Source of the DNA: Schistocerca nitens
Taxonomy: Eukaryota; Arthropoda; Insecta; Orthoptera; Acrididae
DNA: 64,000 nucleotides
NCBI RefSeq assembly: GCF_023898315.1
Contig: NC_064618.1
Location: forward strand, 187,479,548 to 187,543,547
Direction of reading: 5' to 3'
The position numbers and the translations under genes were made by a program. Under the pieces are notes generated by a model. The model was not told the DNA's origin and did not search any database. It saw only the letters and a program-made list of their open reading frames with translations. This document shows, one piece after another, positions 12,777 to 25,520 of this stretch. The stretch's first letter is position 1; each line of letters begins with the position of its first letter.

Positions 12777-13400
12777 TTGTTGTTGTTGTTGTGGTCTTCA
12801 GTCCTGAGACTGGTTTGATGCAGCTCTCCATGCTACTCTATCCTGTGCAAGCTTCTTCATCTCCCTGTACCTACTGCAACCTACATCCTTCTGAATCTGC
12901 TTAGTGTATTGATCTCTTGGTCTCCCTCTACGATTCTTGCCCTCCACGCTGCCCTCCAATGCTAAATTTGTGATCCCTTGATGCCTCAAAACATGTCCTA
13001 CCAACCGATCCCTTCTTCTAGTCAAGTTGTGCCACAAACTTCTCTTCTCCCCAATGCTATTCAATACCTCCTCATTAGTTACGTGATCTACCCACCTTAC
13101 CTTATGCATTCTTCTGTAGCACCACATTTCGAAAGCTTCTATTCTCTTCTTGTCCAAACTGGTTATCGTCCATGTTTCACTTCCATACATGGCTACACTC
13201 CATACAAATACTTTCAGAAACGACTTCCTGACACTTAAATCTATACTCGATGTTAACAAATTTCTCTTCTTCAGAAATGCTTTCCTTGCCATTGCCAGTC
13301 TACATTTTATATCCTCTCTACTTCGACCATCATCAGTTATTTTACTCCCTAAATAGCAAAATTCCTTTACTACTTTAAGTGTCTCATTTCCTAATCTTTA
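12777..13400 (-). mobile_element. 5'-truncated RTE-type LINE copy, 3' end with (AAC)n tail
   Basis: The minus-strand ORF 13292-12798 (164 codons) is the C-terminal region of an RTE-type LINE protein: MYGSETWT, then RIEAFEMWCYRRM, VDHVTNEEV, a RRRDRLVGHVLRH stretch and GRPRDQYTKQI. The copy ends with a run of AAC units on its own strand (GTTGTTGTTGTT on plus at 12778-12790), the kind of short tandem tail RTE elements carry. The matching 11-bp sequence TTATTTAGGTT at 12768-12778 and 13443-13453 is a plausible target duplication. No stop occurs within the 164 codons, so this copy is fairly young. Confidence 0.8.
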
Positions 13401-13453
13401 GGAAATTAGGTTATTTATTAGGTTATTAGGTTATTTATTATGTTATTTAGGTT
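13401..13453. repeat. AT-rich short repeats at the LINE 5' junction
   Basis: Several overlapping copies of AGGTTATTTATT lie between the truncated LINE 5' end and the distal copy of its target duplication. This looks like filler made from the target sequence during insertion. Confidence 0.55.
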
Positions 13454-13491
13454 CTAGCAGTGAAACTCTTGGTGGGGAAATTGACATAATA

Positions 13492-14811
13492 CAGGGTGGC
13501 CCAAAAAGGATGGTCACATTTTAAATAACTATAACTCCATCAGTTTTACAAATTAATTTTATTCAATTACGTAACTAAATGCTCCCAGGCACCCAATTAC
13601 AAGAACTAACCACAAAAAATCATGTACGGAAAATGACTTCCGGAAGATGGTGTCCTTCCTCGGGGATGCATTCCACAAGTCTTTCCTCGAAATTTTCCAT
13701 CACTTTCACTACTGTTTCTTCTTGAATTGCCATAATTTCCGCACTGATTGCCTCCTTCAGATCAATTAAGTTTCGGGGCTTCTGTACGTAGACTTTTGAC
13801 TTTAGGTATCCCCAAAGAAAAAAATCACAGGCTGAGAGGTCAGGTGATCTCGCGGGCCAGTGGACATCTCCAAAACGCGAGATGATGTGGTGGGGGAAAA
13901 TCCGCCTTAAAACACACATGGAGTCATTGGCTGTGTGGGCCGTGGCCCCGTCCTGTTGAAACCAAATTCGATCTCGATTTACATGTAACTCTCGCAGTTT
14001 CGGCACCAAAAAGCTACGTAGCATGTTAACGTAACGTTTCGAGTTCACTGTGACTGTAGCGTTGTTCTCCTCAAAAAAATAAGGACCAACAATCCCCAAT
14101 CATGAAATTCCACACCAGACTGTTACCTTAGCACTATAAAGAGGCTTTTGGTGCAATTCTCTGGGATTATCTGCTGCCCAATATTGACATAGCCGTTTAA
14201 ATGGAAATGGGCTTCATCTGACATAAGAAGCACAACATCATTATTAGAGTACAAAATGTCAAGCATTGATTCACAAAATCGTCTTCGCTGCTCAAAATCA
14301 CGATCATACAGCTTTTGCGTGATCATAATTTTGTATGGGTGAAACTGTAACTCACGGCTTAAAATACGCTGCAACGAACTACGGCTAAGGCCTAAAGTTT
14401 GAGCACGACGCCTAGTGGAACGACGCGGGCTTTGCAGCACTGACGCTCTAACATCATCAATGTTCTGTGGAGTAACTGCCGTACGTGTACGCCCTGTAGA
14501 TTTACCACTTTTGACAGACCCTGTTGTCCGGAATGCAGTCACCCAACGTGATATGGATCTGCGATCTGGAATGGGTCCATCACGCGCTACACCAAAACGT
14601 TGTCGAAACAATCGTTGCACAGTAATAAACGATTCCTCATTTCTGAAAAACTGTTCCACAGCAAAAACACGATGCTCGACCGTCCACTGCGCCATCTCGT
14701 GGCAAACTGGGTGTAATGGCCGACTTGCAGACGGCCGGCAGTGGTCCCCGCTCCTCACCTTTCAATGGTACTACGCAGTTCAAATCCGACCATCCTTTTT
14801 GGGCCACCCAG
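13492..14811 (-). mobile_element. Tc1/mariner-superfamily transposon (DD41D type), nearly complete
   Basis: A perfect 22-bp inverted repeat GGGTGGCCCAAAAAGGATGG+TC lies at 13494-13515, with its complement at 14788-14809. Both ends are flanked by TA (13490-13491 and 14812-14813), the target site of this superfamily. The element is 1,320 bp, the usual size for one transposase gene plus short ends. Its transposase runs on the minus strand. The outermost base pairs differ (CAG versus a mismatch at the other end), so the tips have slightly decayed. Confidence 0.92.
13620..14695 (-). pseudogene. Mariner-type transposase, one frameshift and one stop
   Basis: The start is the ATG at 14695 (MAQWTVEHR). 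The N-terminal half has a helix-turn-helix region (RRSISRWVTAF, then STRRRAQTLGLSRSSLQRIL). The first catalytic Asp is in LLMSDEAHFHLNG, the second in FQQDGATAHTA and the third in SPDLSACDFFLWGYLKS. Between the second and third acidic residues I count 41 residues, with Asp as the third, so the signature is DD41D rather than the DD34D of Mos1. The frame shifts near 14165-14180, and a TGA at 14100-14102 replaces what is normally a Trp codon. These two lesions alone inactivate it. Known DD41D groups include rosa-type elements, but family placement needs a tree. Confidence 0.85.
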
Positions 14812-14813
14812 TA

Positions 14814-17148
14814 CTTATTATTTAAACGGATTAAATGTATTAATAAACTCAAGATTTAAGTCCACTTTATAGTTTATTACAAACGACGGTATTAGTTATA
14901 AAGCATTAACAAACAATTATATGAATATAATCTTTACAATTACGCAGTTTCTGATGAAAATTGCAAATTAAAGCATCCAGCTGACAAAGTTATTAAAGGA
15001 AGTGGAGTTGGTTACGAATCTTACATCCGACCATATGAAATGTTTTGCAGCCTCACTATGACGATCACAGTGACGTATTAAATGTAACAAAAACCTAAGA
15101 ATCCTACAGATCCAGCAACCTTTGACCATTATTAGGCAGCAAAACCTATCTTGAATTCGAACTATATTACTCTTGCTTGTCTTAACACCTTGAAGGAATA
15201 AGCGATTCTCACTGTAATCTTCAGTGTAATGTAAGCAGAGTGAAGACACCCCGTTTCTTAGGTCTGAAGTTCAGCAATACCAGGGGGCAGCACAGGACTC
15301 AAATACTGGACCCCAGACAATTTCGCAGCTGATATTATACAAGTACCTCAAAAGCAGTCATTGACTTAATTGCTTCTTTGAGAAAACTTTTCTTCTAGAA
15401 TGGACGACATGTCATCAAGACAGTTAATTTAATTTCTTACCCTCTTTCTAAACAACTTCCCACTAATGTCACATCCTACTGATGTCAATTCTAAAAAAGC
15501 AATTGGTGCCCATTTAGCTACTAGCTTTCTTCGCATTACAGGTCCTATGAAATTGTGAAAAAAACAATCCATGTGGCTGGTCGTCAGCTTTTCTGCAACT
15601 TCTGATCATTATGTAGGTCAGCTATTTTCCCACGTTTTCAGCAAAGCCAGGAGAATATTCTCTGCTCAAGCATTTCTTTTAACAAGCTCTTAACGCCTAC
15701 CACCCGGTGACAGAGGTCCATCTTAAGGAATAAAAGCTTCCATCTCAAAGACCAGACAAAGCTGTAAACCGGAAAGTAGCCCCTCTGGCTGCTTATCAAT
15801 CAGAAAAGTGACTTTCACCCCGGACATGGTGAGGTCACTATATTTACTCTTCGCCTACATATTGTCCTGCAAAGGTCAACGTTCCCACAGCTCACTGTAA
15901 CCCGTTTTGCTGGGCCTTGCTAGAAATCACCAATTTGATATTCACAGCACGACTCACTCCTAAAGCTAGCCCATAAAGCTCAAAAGCTCAAAACGTTTAT
16001 TATCTGTTATGGCAACATTGTACCATGTGCGATTTTATCCATGGTGATTCATCATGGTTTGGTTATAATTGCACTGAAAATAACTACACATTAACTGAAA
16101 TCGATCTGCACTAAACAGATTAAAAATTTACGTCTGATGCTGACTTTCTTCGTATCTTACAACAAATTAAAATGAAAACGTATTTTTCGAAACAGAAACG
16201 ATCTTTCCCATTCACCCTTAGAGCTGGCTACACCGCTGAAGGCATTTACATGTTAATATTATAGTGTGCACATCAAAGTAAAATGAACAAAAAGAATAAA
16301 TGAACTATGCAAATCTGTCATGGAGTAATGAGCTGCAAAAATGTTACATATACATATTCTAATTCTTTTACAAACGTATCATGAACTCATACGACAAGCG
16401 AGTTTGTCATCTGTGAACTGTATCTACTGGACGTTTATAAAAGTACCAACATGGAACTATAAAATTTTATAAAATGTGTACGGCTAACTTACGTTCTATG
16501 AAAACTTTGCGTGTGGATTTATTTGTAAGGATACCACAAAAGATAGGTGCCAAATGAGCATATGATGTAATTACTTGAGCACAACACATTTATTATTAGA
16601 ATGAAATAAGACACTTTGTTATTACTACACAATGAGCTATATGAATTAGATACATTAATGAAGAAGCAAAACCGAGTCAAAAAATAAGAGTTTACTCGAT
16701 GAAAACTACCCACAACAATAAACCTGATGATGTGATATTGCAGATGCATCATTGTCACCGGTGCACTGTGGGGCGTTCAGCGTGTCACACAAGAAATGGA
16801 TGTTCAATTTCTGGCATGAGAATAATGGGTTTTCACATTGTCACTAAACGTTCTGGAGACTGGTGTGGACCAGTATTGAGGGCATATGTCTGGTCGTGGA
16901 TCGTCGGCTGGGCTTTGGGCTAAGGCCACGCTCATCTCAGGCTGGATACAGCAGACAGATTACCTACAGTTTCCACCAGGCATATTGTGGTACGTGGTGA
17001 CAGCGGGCCTGTCATTGGTGTGGCAGCAGGTGCTCAGATAAGGAAATGACTTTAGGTTTCTTGTCTCTTCAGTAATGGTGTGAAGCTAACTTGTGTTTTG
17101 TGCTTTTGGAAACATAAATGTTCTGCAGTCTCTCCTCAAAATTCAGCC

Positions 17149-17152
<4 letters not shown>
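14814..17152. other. No supported gene
   Basis: AT-rich DNA without domain-bearing ORFs or visible terminal repeats on either strand. Confidence 0.45.
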
Positions 17153-17205
<53 letters not shown>

Positions 17206-17229
17206 CACACACACACTCTCACACACACA

Positions 17230-17321
<92 letters not shown>
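17153..17321. repeat. Compound microsatellite (AC)n then (AT)n
   Basis: About 110 bp of AC repeats, with CTCT and AG interruptions near 17203-17230, run directly into about 58 bp of pure AT repeats. The two ORFs across it encode only Thr-His and Ile-Tyr runs and are artefacts. Confidence 0.98.
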
Positions 17322-17324
<3 letters not shown>

Positions 17325-17890
17325 TTGTGTAAGTTAGCTCGACTGTACTGTGCCAGTGAGACGGTAATGTTCTCCACCAAGAGGTTAATGGGTTTCTGTT
17401 GTGAAGTAGCAGGTAGTTGCTTTCTTGGACATTCCCCATAGGAGAACGAATACTGTGCTCAAATACCGGCTAGGCAGCAAGATACTGTATATCGGTATCT
17501 ACTGGCTAATCTAAATCTCTCACAAAGAGCGAAAATGTAAGAACTCGTCATGTATTACACAGTTTTTCTGTGTATGCACTGCTATGGGAAAAAAATCTTT
17601 TCTTACTCTCCAAAAAGCATCATCACATGTACCCAATTACTCTTTGCGTATCAAGTTTCCATTGTAAACATCCCCACATGTGGTATCTCGAGCTACGGCA
17701 CTACCGCATTTCGATGGAGAGACCTTCCTTCGTTCTTATTCTCCAGTTTCAGCTGCATGGGACTAGTCTACTCCGTGAACCAGTGTCCCATTATTTCTCC
17801 TTCCACTAGCCTGTCGGCAGCGGAAGTCAATGACCCACTCCAACTCATTCCCTGTTGACATGCTGGTAGCACTTTGGACCATCTCTGTGA
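17322..17890. other. No supported gene
   Basis: Short overlapping ORFs of 79-102 codons at 17550-17858 lack domains. Nothing else seen. Confidence 0.4.
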
Positions 17891-17899
17891 GCATGCTGT

Positions 17900-18097
17900 T
17901 GAAAATTGTGTGTGAAATCTTATGGGACTTAACTGCTAAGGTCATCAGTCCCTAAGCTTACACACTACTTAACCTAAATTATCCTAAGGAGAAACACACA
18001 CACCCATGCCCGAGGGAGGACTCGAACCTCTGCCGAGACCAGCCGCACAGTACGTGACAGCAGCGCCTTAGACCGCTCGGCTAATCCCACGCGGCGC
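17900..18097 (-). mobile_element. tRNA-derived SINE, head type B (Leu-like)
   Basis: On the minus strand the head contains TTAGCCGAGCGGTCTAAGGC, an A box that matches tRNA-Leu closely, and a B box GGTTCGAGTCC. The body and tail read toward TCCCATAAGATTTCACAC. A 9-bp direct repeat GCATGCTGT (17891-17899 and 18098-18106) brackets it. Its middle shares TATGGGACTTAAC, GGTCATCAGTCCC and CCTAAGGA with the other SINE types here. Confidence 0.87.
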
Positions 18098-18106
18098 GCA
18101 TGCTGT

Positions 18107-19872
18107 CCAAGCCACCCTTTCTGTCCTTGTCAATGTTCGTGATTCTCATAATAAATACGTGACAATACTGTGCTAATGCAATGATCATAATAACAACTAT
18201 GAAATTCCGTGTTTACTTTACATATTTTATGTGTCCAATTAATGTGTTCGAATTTTGTCTCTTTCATGTGCTCCCTATCCAAGAACGCAAATTATGAATT
18301 AAATTTCCCTTGCATAATACTAATCTTCCTCTGAATTCACCAACAACTCAAACCAACTTCAGTTAGCAATTACAAAATTGCTATAGCATCTGTTATAATT
18401 TCGCCTTAGTGGCACTTCTGATTTCTATGTTTATGTAAATTCACCATTATGGACACACATTTATGGTTTTTCTCACGCGCCTCTGTTATTGTTCCTCGGT
18501 TACTTTTATACTATTCCCATTTACTCATGCTATTTTATAAGATCAAAATAATGTACATTGTCTGCATGCGCGCTGTGTTCCGGCTATTTATCCTCAACCA
18601 TCAACAAATAAAGCTTTTGATGAAGTAGAAAAATACCTTCACCAATGACTGTTATACTGTGGGTAGGGTTCCTGTTCTTTGGTATTTTTTATTATGTATC
18701 CACAGTCCTCAGTTGATGAAGGCCATGACTCGCATATTTACCTTGTGTTCCTATTTTCATCACGGTTGCCATTCTTAATGCTTCCTGCCTCGTGGTCTGC
18801 AGCTGTGAACAATAACATCACAAAACGCAGTAGAAGTACCGGTATGACATTAAAATTTGTTGAGTGCACAAGCAAATTGCTGTCCACTTTAGTCACTTGT
18901 GCTCAAACTTTTTAGCTGGTTTATAGTAGTACATACTGTTTTGTTAGTGTACTTAGATATTTCTTTATGATCTCCGTTTATTCACATCAACGTTTGTCTG
19001 TTACTTTTGTTTCTTTGATCATTTTGTCTCACATGGTCTAACTTCTATCGTTCAGCACCAATGTGGTGTATTCTAAACAACACAAAGACAAAATATTATT
19101 TGATGCAATAATCTGTTTATCAGATTTAATATTATATTTCTGCTGGTCAGATTGTGTCGATGTCTCTTCGTCTGGATCCATTTTATTCATTTGATTTATT
19201 CTGATGTCATGTTACGCTATGCATTCCTCGTAAGACAAGAAACCTTGCTTATCTCGCAATAATCCATAATTTTGTGCTCTCATAGTAAAATTTTTTTAAA
19301 AAAACGTGCCCTTCAAATTATCATCATGTTCAAATGTACCCTAACAATCAACTTCTCTACATACTTGACTTCCTCACACATCCTGTCCAACTGTAACTGT
19401 TGAGGACCACAGTATAACATCTCTGTATGAGGTAGTCTCAAGACGATACACTGGCATAGGCGAAAACACACGTCACCTCCTATACAAAACTACCGAGAAA
19501 ACTAAAGAGAAACATAACAACTCATGAAATATTACTACTATCTACCATGTAGCAGTATGCAATCTCCTACACAACAGTCAACCGAACACAAAGCAAGTTG
19601 CTGGATTCTCAACTTATTCTTAGGATTACTATATTAAGATATTTATTTATCTATGATGCCTCGGTTTCATCAATGCTTTTAGCTGCTTTTGGTAAGTTCC
19701 AGTGCTCACATATCTTATTCATGACAGGGAAATACTCATCCAATAAAAACATTAGCATTTGGAAATATTGTTCTCTCTTCTTCTCTCTGATTAACTCTAA
19801 TCCGAAGACAAAACACCACTCCCCACATGCAGAGAACCAAACATTACCGTGCGACTTCCTAGGACGTTGTGC
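18107..19872. other. No supported gene
   Basis: AT-rich DNA. ORFs at 18679-18915 and 19598-19930 have no recognised domain, and the second runs into the SINE. Confidence 0.4.
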
Positions 19873-19886
19873 ACAGTCACTTGTTC

Positions 19887-20086
19887 AAATGGTTCAAATG
19901 GCTCTGAGCACTATGGGACTCAACTGCTGAGGTCATTAGTCCCCTAGAACTTAGAACTAGTTAAACCTAACTAACCTAAGGACATCACAAACATCCATGC
20001 CCGAGGCAGGATTCGAACCTGCGACCGTAGCGGTCTTGCGGTTCCAGACTGCAGCGCCTTTAACCGCACGGCCACTTCGGCCGGCT
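19887..20086 (-). mobile_element. tRNA-derived SINE, head type A
   Basis: Same family as the 2257-2457 copy: B box GGTTCGAATCC on the minus strand, body, and terminal CATTTGAACCATTTGAA. A 14-bp perfect target duplication ACAGTCACTTGTTC lies at 19873-19886 and 20087-20100. Confidence 0.92.
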
Positions 20087-20100
20087 ACAGTCACTTGTTC

Positions 20101-21699
20101 ACTTTCCCTTTCTGCACTCTGCATTTTCGTCTGAGTAACATCTTCATTCGTATGTAACGGTGAGAGTGTCACTGATATTATACGTGAGTTGGGAAGGCAG
20201 TCCCTGAAACAAAGACGGATTTCTTTGCGGCGAGATCTATTTACGATATTTCATTCACCAACTTTCCCTTCCGAATGCGAAAATACTTTGCTGTCACCCA
20301 CCTACGCAGGTAGAAATGATCATCGTAAGAAAATAAGAGAAATCAGAGCTCGAACGGTAGATTTAGGGGTTCCTAATTCCCACGCGCCATTCGAGAGTGG
20401 AATGGTAGAGAAGTTTAGGTCGAAAATATTACCAGAATTTTTTGGTAGAGTAGTGTAAGTTAAGCCTCGATCTATGTACGAACCACGTGGTGATTTCAAG
20501 CTACTGATTTTCATCTCTCCTTCGTCAAGAATCTAATTCGTCTAACGAAAACAGTAATTAAGACTGATGTTTGATATTGACATAACCTGAGTGGCACACC
20601 TCCACACCATTGTGGAACATAAATTTTGCTTCGCCATCCGCATTTGCCTACTTTCTTCAACTGTCATCTCATCGAACTCCTGAACTTATTTAAAAATCAG
20701 TACGTAAATTGGGAAAAGCTTTCCCAAACTCCCATACAGCACCGTCTTATTTCCAGAGCAGATACAATGAAGTTCCATTACACCCAGATTTCACCTTCCT
20801 TGTCCTTTTATGCTATGTCAGTGGTTTCCCGCCTGAACTTCATTAAACGCAGCTAAGAATTCCGTAGCGACAAATACACGAAGCTATGAACGATAGCTTA
20901 AAACGTTCCGTCGCAGCCATTTCTCATGTTTACTACATGCATCCGTGAAGTTTTTCGCGTCGGCATGGTTCAATATCTTCTCGGTTAACGAGGCGCGTCA
21001 CTTCGAATAAGACATTCCACCTTCTCTGCGCTATCGTCATCAGGAGTTAATATCACTGACTGTTGGGGCTGTCACACTGCTGTGCTTATGCAGAAACATA
21101 ATAGCAGAAACTACAATCTTCCAGAGACTGCCGGAGTGACGCATGCGCGAAGGCAACTTCGACAACTACTAGCATCTCCATCCAGCATCGGGACGGTTGC
21201 CCACGAGGAAGATAGTCCGTGAGGCATACGTCATAGCACGTAACACTGCAAGTCTTCCAAGTGCCACCTCCGGAGGGGAGAGAGTAACTAATTCAGACGA
21301 GTTTAATAATTCTTAGCTGCATGTTTCAATGCACACTATTAAATTAAGACCGTTAGTGGATCCCATTTCAACTACATCTTAATTTCTGTTGGGACCAGTA
21401 TGGAGCCGAGCTTTCGGGAAGTGTGACAGACAAGCCGAGTGTGACGTCGCAAGTTCGTTACAGGGCCCGTACATTTCGTTGGCCCCACACAGCCTTTCCA
21501 GCATCCCTAAAAGCGTTCAGGTTATGCCTTTGCCTTCATTCAATGTCCAACGCACGCCCTACACGTTCTACTAACTGTGTACCCATGGTCGTTATTAAAG
21601 TTGTTGCTGTTTATTGTAATTTCTGCCGTTTCTTTGATCACAGAATCCCTGTCTCATAGTGTTTGAGCCAAAGTTCTCATATTTTCCAGCAATATTTTA
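20101..21699. other. No supported gene; possible dispersed repeat at about 20190-20470
   Basis: The plus-strand translation around 20330-20400 (KKIREIRARTVDLG) resembles, from memory, a common locust dispersed repeat. I cannot assign it to a family from this sequence alone. The remainder shows nothing. Confidence 0.3.
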
Positions 21700-23860
21700 T
21701 GACAGTTTTCTAGGCAATATTCAGCAGCAGTCGATTCCTCAAGTTATCTTCACATGATACGTTTTCAGTGGTCTGCACAGCGCTCAGCAGCAGCGAATAG
21801 CGAATAATATGACCTATGCAAATGCTACCAGACTCACAAGGGACACCAGACACGCCAGGAACTCGAATGTCTACGTTGCCTTCAAGGGGCGTAGTGCATC
21901 TCTTATCTTGAAATCGAGTGGGAACACTGGTCTCAGTCCATGTCTGTTGAGGAAGCGTCATACCTAGTAATTGCTCCACAGTATGGAAGCAATGTATCTG
22001 GCTTGGCCTCTTCGACTGAATCACGAGGCGCTTCTCGTTGGTGGCACTTGAAAGCTTTAGCAATGTCTCCCTCGCCGTAACGATTTTCCCTGAACTTGCG
22101 CTTTAAACGCCGAAATTCATACTCCAGACGGTCGCCGTCAGAAATAATATCTGTTCAATATGCACATACGTACTGTACCCTGAATGACCAAGCTAGGCAA
22201 CTGCATTTCGTTCCGGTAAATCCACCAAGAACGGAAGATTGCCATTCCTCTCCAACCCGACAGTAAATTTAATGTAGACATGGACACCGTTCATGTATTG
22301 GACAAACTGCTGTGTATTTTCATTGCGAGGCCATATCAAGACGATGTCGTCAACGCACCTTAGGACACAAGACGGACGCAACCTCGAGGAGTTCAGAGCT
22401 TGCTCCTCATATTGTTCTATGAAGAAGTTCGAGACAGCCGGAGGCAGTGGAGATCCCATGGCTCTGCCATCCATCACCTGATTGTATTCCTTGTGGTACG
22501 GAAAATACGTTATCGTTGAGGCATGGCGGAACAGCTAGAAGATCTCAGGTGGAATCAGTGTGGCCAAGAGTTCCAGTGTGTCTTGTACCAGCACTCTCGT
22601 TAAAAGTAACACAATGTCCTGACTAATCATTATGCTATTTTGGCTTAGCTTTATTTTCCTGAAGGTCTCAACGAATGACTGTAGGTCATCTGCAGTTGTG
22701 TGAACTGATTGCACCAACTAGAGGCCCCAGAGGAAAATTTTCCTCGTGTATCTTCGGCAGTCCAAAGTCTGGGAGGACTGGCAGCACGTGGCATTAACTT
22801 CCGTGTCATTTATTTTGGAATCGTGATTTGTTCCTCAACTTCCTCGTTTTTTCTGACGACATCCTTTATTGGATCGCGACTAATTATGCCATATGTATCA
22901 TCCTCTAAATAATGCAGCACCTTCTGGTGGCAGTCTTTGGTGTTCATGACCACAGTGCATTTTCTTTATCGGCTGAGAAGACAACCAAGTCCTCATTCTC
23001 AAGTAATAGGCGTGAACCATGTCGTTCTTCCCTGCTAATAAGGGATTTCCGTAGCTTCGCCTTCGTTACGATACGGCTACTTGCTAGTCTGATGTCCTCA
23101 GCTACGTCGCGCGAGAGATGCCTAATGCATTATTTTTAATCCACTAACAGAATTCGTTGTTTTTAAACGTCACTGTGATGGAGACTTTACTCAACGCTAC
23201 AACAGAGTCATCGCCCAATTTTTGGTTGTAAAGATTCACAACTGTCCTGTGGGCCTTATTGGACTGCATATCGGCACCTCAGCGAGTTATGTGGTCACAC
23301 TTCGAACCTTGCTTAGATGTCGTTTTGCACAAATGCGAACGCTATTGCGCTGCCGTCGCTACGTCTACCCACTTCCAATCGCACGGCGACAGGTTTGATG
23401 CCAGATGTAAATGGCAATCCAGCACGAAAAGCAAGCTCGTATTTTCTGTATCGTATACGCTGTCTCACTGTGCCATGACTAGTCTTCTCCAATATCCTTT
23501 CCACAGCTCGAACGTGGTGCTTGACTGCAGCAAAGCGAGAAATTACCTCCTTGTCCCGGCAGCACTGAAAACTGCTAAAGAACTCATCAGTTGCGATTTC
23601 CTCTCCCGTGGTTTTTCTAACAGTGACACACTGCGCGTTATGTCGTCACCGTAGAGGAGACATTGCCATTGCAAAAACATCGTGCCATCTGCGGCAGCCA
23701 GTGATCGCAGCTCCTGGTGAGGATAACGGAGACAGCTGTCGAAAGCCCGAGTGTTTAATTCGGAGTGACACGGCTTGTAAACCAAGAAGATTTTATTGAT
23801 AGTATCCCAGATATCCGTTTTTATTTCCCCAGCCCCTGTATTTCGTCCTGACCTCATTGC
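21700..23860 (-). pseudogene. Penelope-like retroelement remnant (RT plus GIY-YIG-like endonuclease)
   Basis: Minus-strand ORFs in order read as a Penelope-like polyprotein. An N-terminal region at 23857-23313 includes a TRRVISRFA / HGTVRQRIRYRKYEL-type stretch. RT motif A is at about 22570-22660 (IMISQDIVLLLTRV, normally SFDVVSLFT), and the block GSPLPPAVSNFF plus CVDDIVLIWP (normally YVDDT) lies at about 22330-22460. It ends with an endonuclease-like part near 21810-21860 (GVPCESGSICIGH, matching the GIY-YIG region G.PC.CG..Y.G). Frames are broken several times and the catalytic YVDD is CVDD. Penelope elements are distinct from LINE and LTR classes, and this order (RT before GIY-YIG) is diagnostic. 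Confidence 0.72.
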
Positions 23861-24619
23861 TGCTTCATCGTTAGTATAATAACTAATTTTTTTTACATCA
23901 GAGCAGGAGATTTATCGTCATCTCTATGCGTTTTAACCGTTATGTGAATCGCATGTCTGTAATGGCAATGCACCTCATTATCTTTTATGTATCGTCTTAA
24001 AACAATAATTACGGCATTTCTGATTTTCTTTTATATATCTTTGTAAAAGCTGTAATAACCCGTAAAGAGGTCTTACGAGCTAGTCGCTCTTACTCGTTAG
24101 GGACTTAATACGACAATAACGAATGGACGTTCAATGCGGGCAAGGTCATCTTGTTTCTTCCGCAATTAACGCCGTGTCTCACATCCAGATAGTGGCAAGC
24201 AGGAGCTAACTTTTGACTTAGTGACATATGTTCATCGCATCGGTCTTTAACAGTACGACACTTCTCCACTGTATGATTTCCCACGATGTGAAGGTATCAT
24301 GTATTCTCTTAGCCTACTAAATCCAGCATAGGTTGCAGCTGCAGCTACAGGGTAGAAGACACTCTTTGACTCTTCCACATGTTTCCCACGGGAATATTCG
24401 ACGTTATGCGCAGTAACCGTTTTAGCGGTTATTACACCGTGTAACCCTGAAGCGCCACTTATTTGACATTTTCCTGTCACTAATACAGGTCTTCATCCAC
24501 TTATGTTTGATACCCTGTTTTTAATGTACCCTGTTGAACCGTTTAATGCGTCCTGATACTACATACTAGAGTTATAGATACTAAAAGCTGATGTGCGTAG
24601 GGCAACAACCCATACTCTT
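23861..24619. other. No supported gene
   Basis: AT-rich, no recognised ORF or repeat. Confidence 0.4.
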
Positions 24620-24817
24620 ACAAGGGAACCTCCCCATCGCACCACCCTCAGATTTAGTTATAAGTTGGCACAGTGGATATGCCTTGAAAAACTGAACACA
24701 GACCAATCGAGAAAACAGGACGAAGTTGTGTGGAACTATCAAAAAAATAAGCAAAATATACAAACTGAGTAGTCCATGCGCAAGATATGCAACATTAAGG
24801 ATACTATGAACTCAGGA

Positions 24818-24877
24818 GCGCCGTGGTCACGTGGTTAGCGTGAGCAGCTGCGGAACGGGAGGTCCTTGGTTCAAGCC
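24818..24877 (+). repeat. tRNA-like sequence inside the left foldback arm
   Basis: GCGCCGTGGTCACGTGGTTA continues to GGTCCTTGGTTCAAGCC. It has an A-box-like TGGTTAGCGTG and a B-box-like GGTTCAAGCC at short spacing. The right arm carries the mirror copy (25521-25582), also with its B-box-like end nearer the element centre. Confidence 0.5.
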
Positions 24878-25520
24878 TTCTCTCTACTGGAAAATTTATT
24901 TTCGCAAAGTTATGACCTGTCCGTTCGTTCATTGACGTTTTTGTTCACTGTAATAAGTTTAGTGTCTGTGTTTTGCGACCGCACCGCAAAACCGTGCGAT
25001 TAGTACACGAAAGGACGTGCCTCTCCAATGGGAATCGAAAACATTTGATCGCAAGGTCATAGGTCAACCGATTCCTCCACAGGAAAACACGTCTGATATA
25101 CTCTATACGAAACTGGTAACGGCTTGTGCGTCACATGACAGGAATATATTGTCGACTCACCTAACTAGTACACTTGGCGAATGGGTTTTACCTTGCCCGA
25201 TTTAGGTTTTCTTGTGGATGTGATAATCACTCCCAAAAAAGGGATGAAAACATAAGAGTGTGTCACAGAAACTGCAACAAATGAATGCAACAGTTTCACT
25301 GTCGCATAGTTTTCCCTGTGCTCTGTCAAAGCATATGTTTTTAACGGTTTCTAACGGTTTCTAATTTTTCCTTGTGTAGACCGTGAAATCCTGAATATGT
25401 CCAAGCAAATCTGAACATGTCCTGGAATTTTGGAGACCGAAGTTGATTATGTGTGAGTGCCTGAACTTTGATAATTGTCTGAAAATAAAAAAAAAATTAA
25501 ACTTGTTGCTCGACGGAAGT

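Noticed and set aside
17080..17337. ORFs of 79-85 codons over the CA/TA repeat
   Set aside because: They encode only Thr-His and Ile-Tyr runs from a microsatellite.
20189..20458. 89-codon ORF as a host protein
   Set aside because: Its best resemblance is to a remembered dispersed locust repeat. It has no domain and its opposite strand is also open.
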